In this document: positions 1-5,813 of the stretch, piece after piece
Layout: each line of letters begins with the position of its first letter
Numbering within the stretch: position 1 is the first letter of the stretch
Assembly: GCA_024278215.1 (NCBI GenBank)
Contig: JAJRTR010000001.1
Coordinates: 1-5,813 of the forward strand
Source: a bacterium
GTDB lineage: Bacteria; UBP15; UBA6099; JAJRTR01
DNA: 5,813 nt
Direction of reading: 5' to 3'
The notes under the pieces: generated by a model
What the model saw: only the letters and a program-made list of their open reading frames with translations
Told to the model about the DNA's origin: nothing
The model's database searches: none
Program-made: the position numbers and the translations under genes

Positions 1-48
1 AACAATTTCGCTCGATCTCGCTGCGAACATAATTTTTCAATCGCTCTC

Positions 49-1179
49 TTATATATCATCTTCAACAAAATCATTCCACAGAAACTTTTTTAAATTATCT
101 GTCCATTGGTCAAGCAGTTCCTCAGGCGTTTTCCGTTCGCTTGCTTCAATATCGGCGGGAAGCACCTCGACAATTTTAATATTACGAACCCACAGGCTCC
201 ACACGCCGCCTGCCCGTCGTTTCTTAAATTCGTACATTCTTACGCCCTCTTCGAAAAGGCTGTTCAGGACAGAGCTGATGTTTTTTGCGCGGGCGTATTC
301 GCTGCTCTCGGCACCGCTGTCGGCGAGAGTCATAATCGGTTTTTTCCTGCCGGTCAGCTGTGCGGTGCATTTGCCGTCATCGCCGCATGTTTCATGCACG
401 ATCACCCGTTCCGTTATAACATTCTCAGGTATTTCCGGCGGTGTTTCGATGCCGAGTTTTTTGTATTCATTTCTTACAATCTTCTGCCTTTTATCCATCG
501 GTGGATGAAAATCGAAATAGTCGGCGAGCAGATTGGGATAATGAGTGCTCTGTCGTTCGAGCTTTTTGAAGAATTTTAGCATTGCAAGCGGATTGTAACC
601 GGCCTTTTTCATGTACCTGATGCCGTATGTGTCCGCCTCTATCTCGGCGCCGCGTCCGAAAATATCAACCTTGGACTGCTGTACCATCTGGCTTGCCACA
701 ACAACATTAGGGTCTCTCGTCAGAACAAGCAGCAGGAAGTTCAGCATCATATTCTTTAAGCTCTTTTTGTAGAGCGATACGCCGTGCCTGTGGGCGACAT
801 GCACAATTTCATGGGAGACCACAGCGGCGAGTTCATCATCGTCGTCCACGAAGTCCATCAGGCCGCGGGTAACGAAAATATAGCCTCCGGGAAGCGCGAA
901 CGCATTGACGACCTTCGTGTTGACAATGTAAAAATGGTACTCGATATTGGAGCGTTCGCTCACTTCTATTATGTGATCGACGATCCCGTGCAGCCGGGCA
1001 AGCTCAGCCGGGTTGTCTACTACGCCATAAAAATTTATGACCTGCTCGGCGGCTTCCTTTCCCATACGTATCTCTTTGTCTTCGCTGACATCGAGCATAT
1101 TGGCGCTGCTTCTTAACGGTATAACGAGAACAATCATAAGCGCCGTGAAAAACAGAAATATTTTATACTTAGCGATCAT
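49..1179 (-). CDS. Secreted M48-family zinc metalloprotease with extra C-terminal domain
   Basis: This is a predicted periplasmic or envelope metalloprotease of 376 residues. Residues 1-26 form a signal peptide: a short basic start, a hydrophobic core at about 8-22, and a likely cleavage after SSA (A26). There is no lipobox cysteine. The M48 catalytic domain spans about 30-240. The zinc motif is HEIVH (H123, E124, H127). The third ligand is probably E179 in EIEAD, and H225 in the HPPMDKR segment matches the conserved HPxxxxR region of BepA/Ste24-type proteases. Family members act in quality control of envelope proteins; the substrate here is unknown. Residues about 255-376 are not protease and contain a CGDDGKC cysteine pair (C265, C271) that could form a disulfide. 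No TPR repeats follow, unlike BepA. The ATG start overlaps the end of the SAM hydrolase gene by 11 bp, with a weak AGGT seven bases upstream, which suggests translational coupling. The M48 assignment is secure; the substrate is not. Confidence 0.93.
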   Translation of the reverse strand: MIAKYKIFLFFTALMIVLVIPLRSSANMLDVSEDKEIRMGKEAAEQVINFYGVVDNPAELARLHGIVDHIIEVSERSNIEYHFYIVNTKVVNAFALPGGYIFVTRGLMDFVDDDDELAAVVSHEIVHVAHRHGVSLYKKSLKNMMLNFLLLVLTRDPNVVVASQMVQQSKVDIFGRGAEIEADTYGIRYMKKAGYNPLAMLKFFKKLERQSTHYPNLLADYFDFHPPMDKRQKIVRNEYKKLGIETPPEIPENVITERVIVHETCGDDGKCTAQLTGRKKPIMTLADSGAESSEYARAKNISSVLNSLFEEGVRMYEFKKRRAGGVWSLWVRNIKIVEVLPADIEASERKTPEELLDQWTDNLKKFLWNDFVEDDI

Positions 1180-1975
1180 TGGTTCGACCTGTCACCTTCA
1201 CAGAAGCACCGACAGGAAGTTTTATCGTTTCAAGCGCACTGCCCCTCGTGACTCCTATCTCCAGCATTCCCGTACTCCCGAAATATGCAACGAGCTCTCC
1301 GGGTTCCTTATCGGAAAAAGTGCCTGATATTCCCATTATAGAAAAATTGCCGATTTTTACAAAAATTGTTTTTTTGTTAAAGCAAGCAGCCATATCGTAC
1401 GGTATATTGGTAATATAATTTCCGAAGCGGTCGATGTGTAAAACACAGCCTCGTATATTGTTTTCCGCGGCAACGGGCTCGGCAATATCAAGCAGGGCTG
1501 GTGTGCGCAGAGGCGGGCCGACTTCCTCGACGGGAACACCGCCGGCAAGATGCGCGGCAACAGGCGCGAAGATGTCGCGTCCGTGAAATGTCGAGCTGAC
1601 CGGTTTGTTCATCAAGTCTTCATTTTCAATCACAAACGCCCTGTATTTCCGCTTGCTGTCCGAGAGTATCATGCCGGCTATGCCGTTGTCCGGCAACACA
1701 AGAATGTAACCCCCGCATTCGACAGCTATCGCGGCCCTGTCGCCGCCCACACCAGGGTCTATCACGGCGCAATGTATTGTGCCCGCGGGGTATTGCCTGT
1801 AATATGTCCAGAGCATGTATGCGGCGGATTCGATATGAAACTCGGGCAGGTTGTGGCATATATCGATGATTCGCGCTTCAGGCGCAATCGACACGATCAC
1901 ACCTTTCATGATTCCGACATAAGTGTCCTGATCACCGAAATCCGTTAGAAGCGTTATGATGCGCCGATGTGCCAA
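1169..1975 (-). CDS. S-adenosylmethionine hydrolase (DUF62 / SAM hydroxide adenosyltransferase)
   Basis: This 268-residue protein is full length for the DUF62 family, relatives of the SAM-dependent fluorinase and chlorinase. Characterised DUF62 proteins use water to split SAM into adenosine and L-methionine. The N-terminal signature LLTDFGDQDTYVGIMKG (residues 9-25) is typical. The family's Asp-Arg-His triad appears intact as D73 (in VIDPGVG), R80 (in GDRAAI) and H131 (in FHGRD), with spacing very close to the archaeal PH0463 enzyme as I recall it. The C-terminal domain begins around 175 and includes HIDRFGNYITNI. The reading frame has no internal ATG before the signature; TTG at 1973-1975 is the only workable start, because an in-frame stop lies one codon upstream. 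It has a GGGAG ribosome site ten bases ahead. Halogenation is unlikely, since the hydrolase triad is kept. It sits three bases after cutA and overlaps the M48 gene. Its cellular role (SAM turnover) is not established. Confidence 0.95.
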   Translation of the reverse strand: MAHRRIITLLTDFGDQDTYVGIMKGVIVSIAPEARIIDICHNLPEFHIESAAYMLWTYYRQYPAGTIHCAVIDPGVGGDRAAIAVECGGYILVLPDNGIAGMILSDSKRKYRAFVIENEDLMNKPVSSTFHGRDIFAPVAAHLAGGVPVEEVGPPLRTPALLDIAEPVAAENNIRGCVLHIDRFGNYITNIPYDMAACFNKKTIFVKIGNFSIMGISGTFSDKEPGELVAYFGSTGMLEIGVTRGSALETIKLPVGASVKVTGRTNDR

Positions 1976-1978
1976 AGT

Positions 1979-2305
1979 TTACTTGCTCCCGGTATTTTCA
2001 TCTATCCAGTCAAGATATGGTTTATTGCCCCCGGCTATGGGTATCGCGATGATCTCGGGCACGTCGTAAGGATGCTTTTCAGTGACGGCGGCCTGAAGCT
2101 TGTCGAAGAGTTCGAGCCTGGTTTTCATCATAATCAAAACTTCCTGATCGTCCTGCACCTTGCCGTCCCACCAGTAGAGAGAGCGGACAGGATTCAACAG
2201 ATTAGCGCAGGCGGCGAGTTTTTCCGAAACACAGTGCCCGGCGATTTCCATGGCTTCCTTTTCACCCGGCGCAGTCACGTATACAACACAGTATCCGTTT
2301 TCCAT
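1979..2305 (-). CDS. cutA: CutA1-family divalent-ion tolerance protein
   Basis: The 108-residue protein is the normal length for CutA1, a small trimeric protein with a PII-like ferredoxin fold. The signature is clear along its length: VYVTAPGEKEA near the start, EKLAACANLLNPVRSLYWWDGKV at 28-50 (a conserved core given here in the standard order), then an E-x-x-L-x-x-KT segment (55-62), HPYDVPEI (78-85) and YLDWI (97-101). In E. coli cutA was linked to copper and divalent-cation tolerance, but the biochemical role of the family is unsettled. The ATG has a good GGAG ribosome site seven bases upstream (2313-2316). The stop codon is followed after three bases by the TTG start of the SAM hydrolase gene, so cutA is probably the first gene of a tight three-gene operon. 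The protein has no signal peptide and should be cytoplasmic. Confidence 0.96.
   Translation of the reverse strand: MENGYCVVYVTAPGEKEAMEIAGHCVSEKLAACANLLNPVRSLYWWDGKVQDDQEVLIMMKTRLELFDKLQAAVTEKHPYDVPEIIAIPIAGGNKPYLDWIDENTGSK
1986..1990 (-). promoter_or_regulatory. Ribosome binding site supporting the TTG start of the SAM hydrolase
   Basis: The minus strand reads GGGAG, ten bases before TTG at 1973-1975 and inside the last codons of cutA. With an in-frame TAA (the cutA stop itself) one codon above the TTG and no ATG before the catalytic signature, this decides the start. Ribosomes finishing cutA stop within reach of this site. Confidence 0.65.
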
Positions 2306-2375
2306 AATAACACTCCATAAAATATATTCTCTATAGAGCCGATAGATTTTCTTATAAAGTTCTCAAGTTCAGGTT

Positions 2376-3503
2376 TCAGTCGAGGTCCGTCGAATAGGCG
2401 ACGACCCTGTTGCGCCCCGTCTCCTTTGCGGCGTAAAGAGCTTTGTCGGCGCAATCTATGAGGTCTTCCATAGTAGCGGCATCTTCAGGAAACACAGCGA
2501 CACCCGCGCTGATAGTAATAGTTTTAGAAACAGTATCTTCGCCGCACCGCATGATAAACGGCTCGTCGGCTATAACGCTGCGGATGAGTTCGCCTCTTTC
2601 GACGGCTTCTGCTCTATCTGATTCATGGGAACAAACGAGAATTTCTTCGCCGCCGTACCTGTAAATCTGTTCTGATCTGGTATGCACTTTCCTGAGCCTG
2701 TTGGCGATAGAGACAAGGACCTGGTCGCCGCACGGATGTCCGTAAGTGTCATTAACTCTTTTGAAGTGGTCGATATCGAGCATGTAAACAGCAATGCGGG
2801 AACCGTTTCTTGCAGCCCATTCTATTTCTCTCGACAGCCTTTGCTTGAGGAACCTGCGTGTAAAAAGACCTGTGAGTGGGTCGGTTCTTGCGAGTTGGAA
2901 AAGATGCGAATTGTCGATGACCGAGCCGACATAATTTGCAATCGTGCAGAGAAATCGCCATTCGGATTTCCCGTATTCCTCATTGCTGTGTTTGCAGATC
3001 ATCAGAAAACCGAGTTCGTGATCCTGAAAGGAAAGAGGTATAAATGAAGATTGAAGCCCCTTGATGATGCTCATGCTTTCGAAGAAACGGCTCCATTCCT
3101 CGGTGGACACAACTTCGTCCCAGCGCGTGTTTTCGTCTACCTGAAAGGGCATCCTGATCTCGTCGGAAATGGGGCACTCATCGTTGTTTGAGGACTTCAT
3201 TTTTATGTACACGGTATTGTTGTCGCCATAGAGCGCGATGAGGAAAAATCTAACGACCGTGAAGAAATCCATAACGAGTTCGACGACTCGCTCCTGGATA
3301 TCGTCCCAGTTCATCGAGAAGGTGACATTGCGAATAACAGCATAGATAAGATCGAGTTCACGTTCTTTAAGGTCGAGATTGTTTTTTAGTTCGGCGTTCT
3401 CGTTCACCAGTTCGCCCGCGATCTTTTTCAGGAACTCGATCGAGTCGGTCGGATTATCATATATGCTGAGTCTCTTGTCGGCCATTACTGCTATTATTCC
3501 CAT
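2376..3503 (-). CDS. GAF-GGDEF diguanylate cyclase
   Basis: This 375-residue soluble signalling protein probably makes cyclic di-GMP from two GTP. It has no transmembrane segment. A charged helix at about 20-52 looks like a coiled coil for dimerisation. A GAF-like sensor domain covers about 55-203; its ligand is unknown. The GGDEF domain covers about 204-370 and starts with ARTDPLTGLF. The active-site motif is GGEEI (284-288). The metal and nucleotide residues look intact: D243 in MLDIDHFK, N251 and D260 (in GHPCGD). The C-terminal ALYAAKETGRNRV is typical. The allosteric RxxD I-site, expected at 275-278, reads TRSE, so product inhibition by this site is probably absent. Two starts are possible: ATG at 3501-3503, which has no clear ribosome site, or ATG at 3483-3485 (MADKRL), only weakly better. 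It lies 46 bp after the dehydrogenase gene and 70 bp before cutA. Confidence 0.95.
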   Translation of the reverse strand: MGIIAVMADKRLSIYDNPTDSIEFLKKIAGELVNENAELKNNLDLKERELDLIYAVIRNVTFSMNWDDIQERVVELVMDFFTVVRFFLIALYGDNNTVYIKMKSSNNDECPISDEIRMPFQVDENTRWDEVVSTEEWSRFFESMSIIKGLQSSFIPLSFQDHELGFLMICKHSNEEYGKSEWRFLCTIANYVGSVIDNSHLFQLARTDPLTGLFTRRFLKQRLSREIEWAARNGSRIAVYMLDIDHFKRVNDTYGHPCGDQVLVSIANRLRKVHTRSEQIYRYGGEEILVCSHESDRAEAVERGELIRSVIADEPFIMRCGEDTVSKTITISAGVAVFPEDAATMEDLIDCADKALYAAKETGRNRVVAYSTDLD

Positions 3504-3504
3504 A

Positions 3505-3534
3505 AGTAAAGTTTTTGAATCGTATTTTTGACAA
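3505..3534 (-). promoter_or_regulatory. Possible promoter for the diguanylate cyclase gene
   Basis: On the minus strand, TTGTCA (3534-3529, five of six) is followed after 18 bases by TTTACT (3510-3505, four of six) in an AT-rich gap. A transcript from it would begin close to the first ATG (3501-3503), which would favour the internal ATG at 3483-3485 or a nearly leaderless message. The gap is naturally AT-rich, so chance matches are likely. Confidence 0.2.
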
Positions 3535-3549
3535 AATCAATCGTCCGTT

Positions 3550-4704
3550 TTACAGCTTAAGCATGATCTTTCCGTCCTGACGTGTGCAGGACTGCTTGAT
3601 GGCTTTCACGCCGCTGCCCAGTTTGTAGCGCGATGTGATGATCTTTCGCATGTCGATAGCGCCGGAAGCCATGAGGCGGATGACATTGGGGAATGTGCCG
3701 TTTCCACTGTGTCCCTGCGCGCCGAAGAACTGCGAGTGATTGACCTGGAAAGTTTCGAGATACACCGGCACGCGCTTCGCCGCGCGTCCGATCTGCACGA
3801 TGCGGCTGTTTATCGCGAGTGTCTGTTCGGCGACAGGTATAGTGAGATGCGGAGCGCCGGCAGACTCGACATGCAGGTCCGCGCCGTCGCCGTCCGTGAT
3901 GTCCATAATCTTTTTTACGCTGTCCACCTTTGCCGGATCGTACACTTCGTCCGCGCCCATCTTTTTAGCGAGTTTCCTGCGGCCCGCGCTCACTTCGAAA
4001 GCGATGATTCTCGCGGCACCGGCAGCTCGGCAAAGCGCTATCGAGGCAAGCCCGATGGGGCCGGTTCCATAGACTACGACATAGGCGCCGGGCCTGAATC
4101 CGCCCGCCCGCTCGAATATCCCGTTGTATGCAACACAAGTCGGTTCGACCAGCGCGCCCGCTTCGTATATTTCGTCCGCATTCGCGCACGCGCCCTTCAG
4201 GGCATTGAGTTTCCAGCAGAATTTCGCACCGATGGCAATATATTCCGCGAAAGCGCCGTTAATTGTGAAGCCGATTTCTTCGAGATTGCGACACTGGTTG
4301 GGATAGCCGTTACGGCATGGCACGCAATGGCCGCACCATATCATTTCCTCCGCCGTCACCATGTCGCCTTTTTTGAAACCCTGGACGTCTTTGCCCACCT
4401 CTTCCACGCGTCCGGCGAACTCGTGTCCGAGTATGCTCGGAAATTTCGTCAGCCCCGGATACATGATATAGCCCTGGTCGTCCGTCTCGTAGAAGTGCAT
4501 GTCCGAACCGCATATGCCGCACGCCCTTATCCTTATGAGCAGTTCATCCGGTTTAGGTTTTGGGACTTTGGTTTCACGCACCTCGAGTTTCGGGTTTTTC
4601 CATACACTGTTGCCTGTTATCGCTTTACCAGTCGCCTTTTCCCAGGCGCTTACCTTATAGTCCTTCTTCGGTTCCCATTTCGCATCAAGAAACAATCCTT
4701 TCAT
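3550..4704 (-). CDS. Zinc-dependent medium-chain dehydrogenase, scyllo-inosose 3-dehydrogenase-like
   Basis: This 384-residue enzyme belongs to the zinc-containing medium-chain dehydrogenase/reductase family, which oxidises alcohols or polyols with NAD(P)+. Catalytic zinc ligands are seen as C65 (CGICGSD), H94 and E95 (GHE), with a further conserved E187 in LVEPT. The structural zinc has all four cysteines: C124, C127, C130 and C138. The nucleotide-binding loop is GTGPIG (213-218), and E237 at the end of the next strand favours NAD+ over NADP+. The long N-terminus with a conserved tryptophan, the YIMYPGLTKFPSILGHEF region, AEEMIWCGHC and GAQGHSGNGTFP (328-338) recall the Thermotoga maritima TM0412 type, described as a scyllo-inosose 3-dehydrogenase in inositol breakdown. 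This is from memory; other polyol substrates remain possible. No other inositol gene is in view. The ATG has a perfect AGGAGG five bases upstream. Confidence 0.93.
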   Translation of the reverse strand: MKGLFLDAKWEPKKDYKVSAWEKATGKAITGNSVWKNPKLEVRETKVPKPKPDELLIRIRACGICGSDMHFYETDDQGYIMYPGLTKFPSILGHEFAGRVEEVGKDVQGFKKGDMVTAEEMIWCGHCVPCRNGYPNQCRNLEEIGFTINGAFAEYIAIGAKFCWKLNALKGACANADEIYEAGALVEPTCVAYNGIFERAGGFRPGAYVVVYGTGPIGLASIALCRAAGAARIIAFEVSAGRRKLAKKMGADEVYDPAKVDSVKKIMDITDGDGADLHVESAGAPHLTIPVAEQTLAINSRIVQIGRAAKRVPVYLETFQVNHSQFFGAQGHSGNGTFPNVIRLMASGAIDMRKIITSRYKLGSGVKAIKQSCTRQDGKIMLKL

Positions 4705-4709
4705 TGCAG

Positions 4710-4715
4710 CCTCCT
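4710..4715 (-). promoter_or_regulatory. Consensus ribosome binding site of the dehydrogenase gene
   Basis: The minus strand reads AGGAGG, the full anti-16S consensus, five bases before the ATG at 4702-4704. It fixes that start and implies strong initiation. It is the best ribosome site in the window. Confidence 0.85.
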
Positions 4716-4762
4716 GTAATTAGAATATTTATCTCCGGATAATTTGGAGAGTATGGACGGTA

Positions 4763-4791
4763 GAAATATCGTCCGAAAGTCTCGGTATCAA
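4763..4791 (-). promoter_or_regulatory. Possible sigma-70-type promoter for the dehydrogenase gene
   Basis: On the minus strand, TTGATA (4791-4786, five of six matches to the -35 consensus) is followed after 17 bases by TATTTC (4768-4763, three of six matches to the -10). It would give a leader of about 50 bases with the AGGAGG near its end. The -10 is weak and the dehydrogenase may simply be read through from the TPR gene, so this is tentative. Confidence 0.25.
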
Positions 4792-4796
4792 TGCGC

Positions 4797-5813
4797 TCAG
4801 CGAGTGATGGCGGCCGGTCTTCTCGGGATGCTTGCTTTCACGTATTTTACTACATTATGATGCACGGGATACTTAACGAGATTGTAGTGGTCGAGTATCA
4901 TGTTGTTAACTTTAGCCGCGTAATCAGCGAACGCCCTGTCCTTGATTTTTGCGATATCCCTGTAGGAAAGCACATCGGAAGTGGTACCGTCCTGAAGCGC
5001 GATGCCCGAGAGTTCCATGTCGTAGAGAGGTTCTTCGACTCCTGCTATTACGATTTTTGTTTCGATGGGCAATTCGCCTTCGACATAAGCCGTTTTCTTC
5101 AGGCCTTTGTACCTCGTGTTGACTTTATCGTGAAGGATGTGCCGCTTGAACATGCCGATGTAGACGATGTCGGCGTCGTATTTATCGATCAATTTCTTTA
5201 TCTCGTCTTCCTTAACTTTGTCGCTGAAACGCATCGACGCATAATCGCCTTCCGGCACAACAACCCTGAAGTAGCCGGTTTCTCGAATCCGGTTGACCAT
5301 CTGTTTAGTCTTCAACTCACTGGGGGTTGGCGACCATCTTTCTGTGCCGCGCGGGTTTTCGTATGGGACTACTACAACGGTTTTTTTGTGGTAGTTGTTG
5401 CGGAAGACTTCGTTGAAATCGAGCGCTTCGACAGGCGTGAGCGACCCGATGGGTGTCTCCTTTTCATATTTCAGAAGTTTGTAGAAAGGATCGAATCTGT
5501 TGTCGAGTGAAATCTTGATCGGTTCGTAGTTGAAACCGGATTTGTCGATGATGTAGCTGAAGTTGCCGAGTATCGTCTCGTTGTTCGGGTCGAGTTTCAG
5601 GCCCCTGTAGCCGAGTTGCTGTGCGTTTTCCATGTCGCCGTCTTCGAAATAGCAAAGCGAGAAATTATTCAGCACTGCCCCTGTGAGGCATTTGTTCTCG
5701 ACAGCCTGCGTGAGGTAGTCCATAGCTGCGTCGCATTTTCCGTTATAAACGAGCATCGTGCCGACATTGGCAGCCGCGCATCCGTTCTTCGGGTCGGCCT
5801 GATATGCTTTGTC
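4797..5813 (-). CDS. TPR-repeat protein with C-terminal CsgG/LpoB-like (ABD-fold) domain, 5' end missing
   Basis: The frame stays open from the stop at 4797-4799 to the window edge, giving 338 visible residues. The Met codon at 5754-5756 is internal: 19 codons upstream of it continue the same protein (DKAYQADPKNG at the edge), so the true start lies outside. The visible N-terminal part (about 1-85) holds TPR-type helical repeats; one clear 34-residue unit is at about 46-79, running from AVLNNFSLCY to LDPNN. A linker follows, then a domain at about 140-290 with VVVVPYENPRG (146-156), a helix, GYFRVVVPEGD and DADIVYIGMF (213-222), then a strand-rich end. That order resembles the anticodon-binding-like fold of CsgG, LpoB and related envelope lipoproteins. 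The match is by pattern only. The substrate and partner are unknown. A signal peptide or lipobox would be in the missing part. It ends 92 bp before the dehydrogenase. Confidence 0.85.
   Translation of the reverse strand, partial: DKAYQADPKNGCAAANVGTMLVYNGKCDAAMDYLTQAVENKCLTGAVLNNFSLCYFEDGDMENAQQLGYRGLKLDPNNETILGNFSYIIDKSGFNYEPIKISLDNRFDPFYKLLKYEKETPIGSLTPVEALDFNEVFRNNYHKKTVVVVPYENPRGTERWSPTPSELKTKQMVNRIRETGYFRVVVPEGDYASMRFSDKVKEDEIKKLIDKYDADIVYIGMFKRHILHDKVNTRYKGLKKTAYVEGELPIETKIVIAGVEEPLYDMELSGIALQDGTTSDVLSYRDIAKIKDRAFADYAAKVNNMILDHYNLVKYPVHHNVVKYVKASIPRRPAAITR

Noticed and set aside
7-27. Inverted repeat TTCGC/GCGAA with an 11-base loop, downstream of the protease stop, as a terminator.
   Set aside because: The stem is only five pairs and it is followed on the minus strand by ATTGTT rather than a run of T. 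The window ends here, so a real terminator may lie outside.
2329-2338. Perfect ten-base palindrome CTCTATAGAG ahead of cutA, as an operator.
   Set aside because: It is short, AT-rich and a single copy. A palindrome this size in an AT-rich gap is easily due to chance. A TATAGA inside it could be a -10, but the matching -35 (TTTATA) is poor.
3709-4719. A 336-codon open frame on the plus strand opposite the dehydrogenase gene.
   Set aside because: It lies almost wholly antisense to a gene with intact catalytic motifs, its translation shows no domain I recognise, and it reflects codon bias of the real gene leaving few stops on the other strand.
4755-4774. Inverted repeat GGACG/CGTCC after the TPR gene, as a terminator.
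   Set aside because: The five-pair stem has a ten-base loop and no T run after it, so it would not be expected to terminate transcription.
4791-5510. A 239-codon open frame on the plus strand opposite the TPR/ABD-like gene.
   Set aside because: The minus-strand frame shows TPR units and a plausible domain order, while the plus-strand product is low in recognisable structure. Treated as a shadow.

Overview
The window carries six protein-coding genes, all on the minus strand, so transcription runs from high to low coordinates. Genes are densely packed (gaps of 92, 46, 70 and 3 bp, then an 11 bp overlap). I see no tRNA, rRNA, CRISPR array, insertion sequence or long repeat. Most starts have a Shine-Dalgarno sequence, and base composition looks moderate and even. 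The first and last genes look like cell-envelope proteins, which suggests a Gram-negative-type bacterium. The phylum cannot be fixed from this sequence.

In transcription order: (1) 5813-4797, the 3'-terminal part of a TPR protein whose C-terminal domain resembles the CsgG/LpoB-like anticodon-binding-like fold. Its 5' end lies beyond the window. (2) 4704-3550, a zinc-dependent medium-chain dehydrogenase with both zinc sites intact. It resembles the Thermotoga scyllo-inosose 3-dehydrogenase type. (3) 3503-2376, a cytoplasmic coiled-coil/GAF/GGDEF diguanylate cyclase with a GGEEI active site and no inhibitory I-site. (4) 2305-1979, CutA. (5) 1975-1169, a DUF62 S-adenosylmethionine hydrolase, probably starting at TTG. 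(6) 1179-49, a secreted M48 zinc metalloprotease with an uncharacterised C-terminal domain.

Genes 4 to 6 are so tightly spaced (3 bp gap, 11 bp overlap) that they almost certainly form one translationally coupled operon. Genes 1 to 3 may be read through or have their own weak promoters. No single pathway joins all six. They look like a co-directional set of housekeeping, signalling and envelope genes.

I found no convincing new defence, mobile or RNA system. The items most worth a second look are the C-terminal domain of the M48 protease, the TPR plus ABD-like protein cut by the window end, the non-canonical I-site of the diguanylate cyclase, and the cutA/SAM hydrolase/protease coupling.
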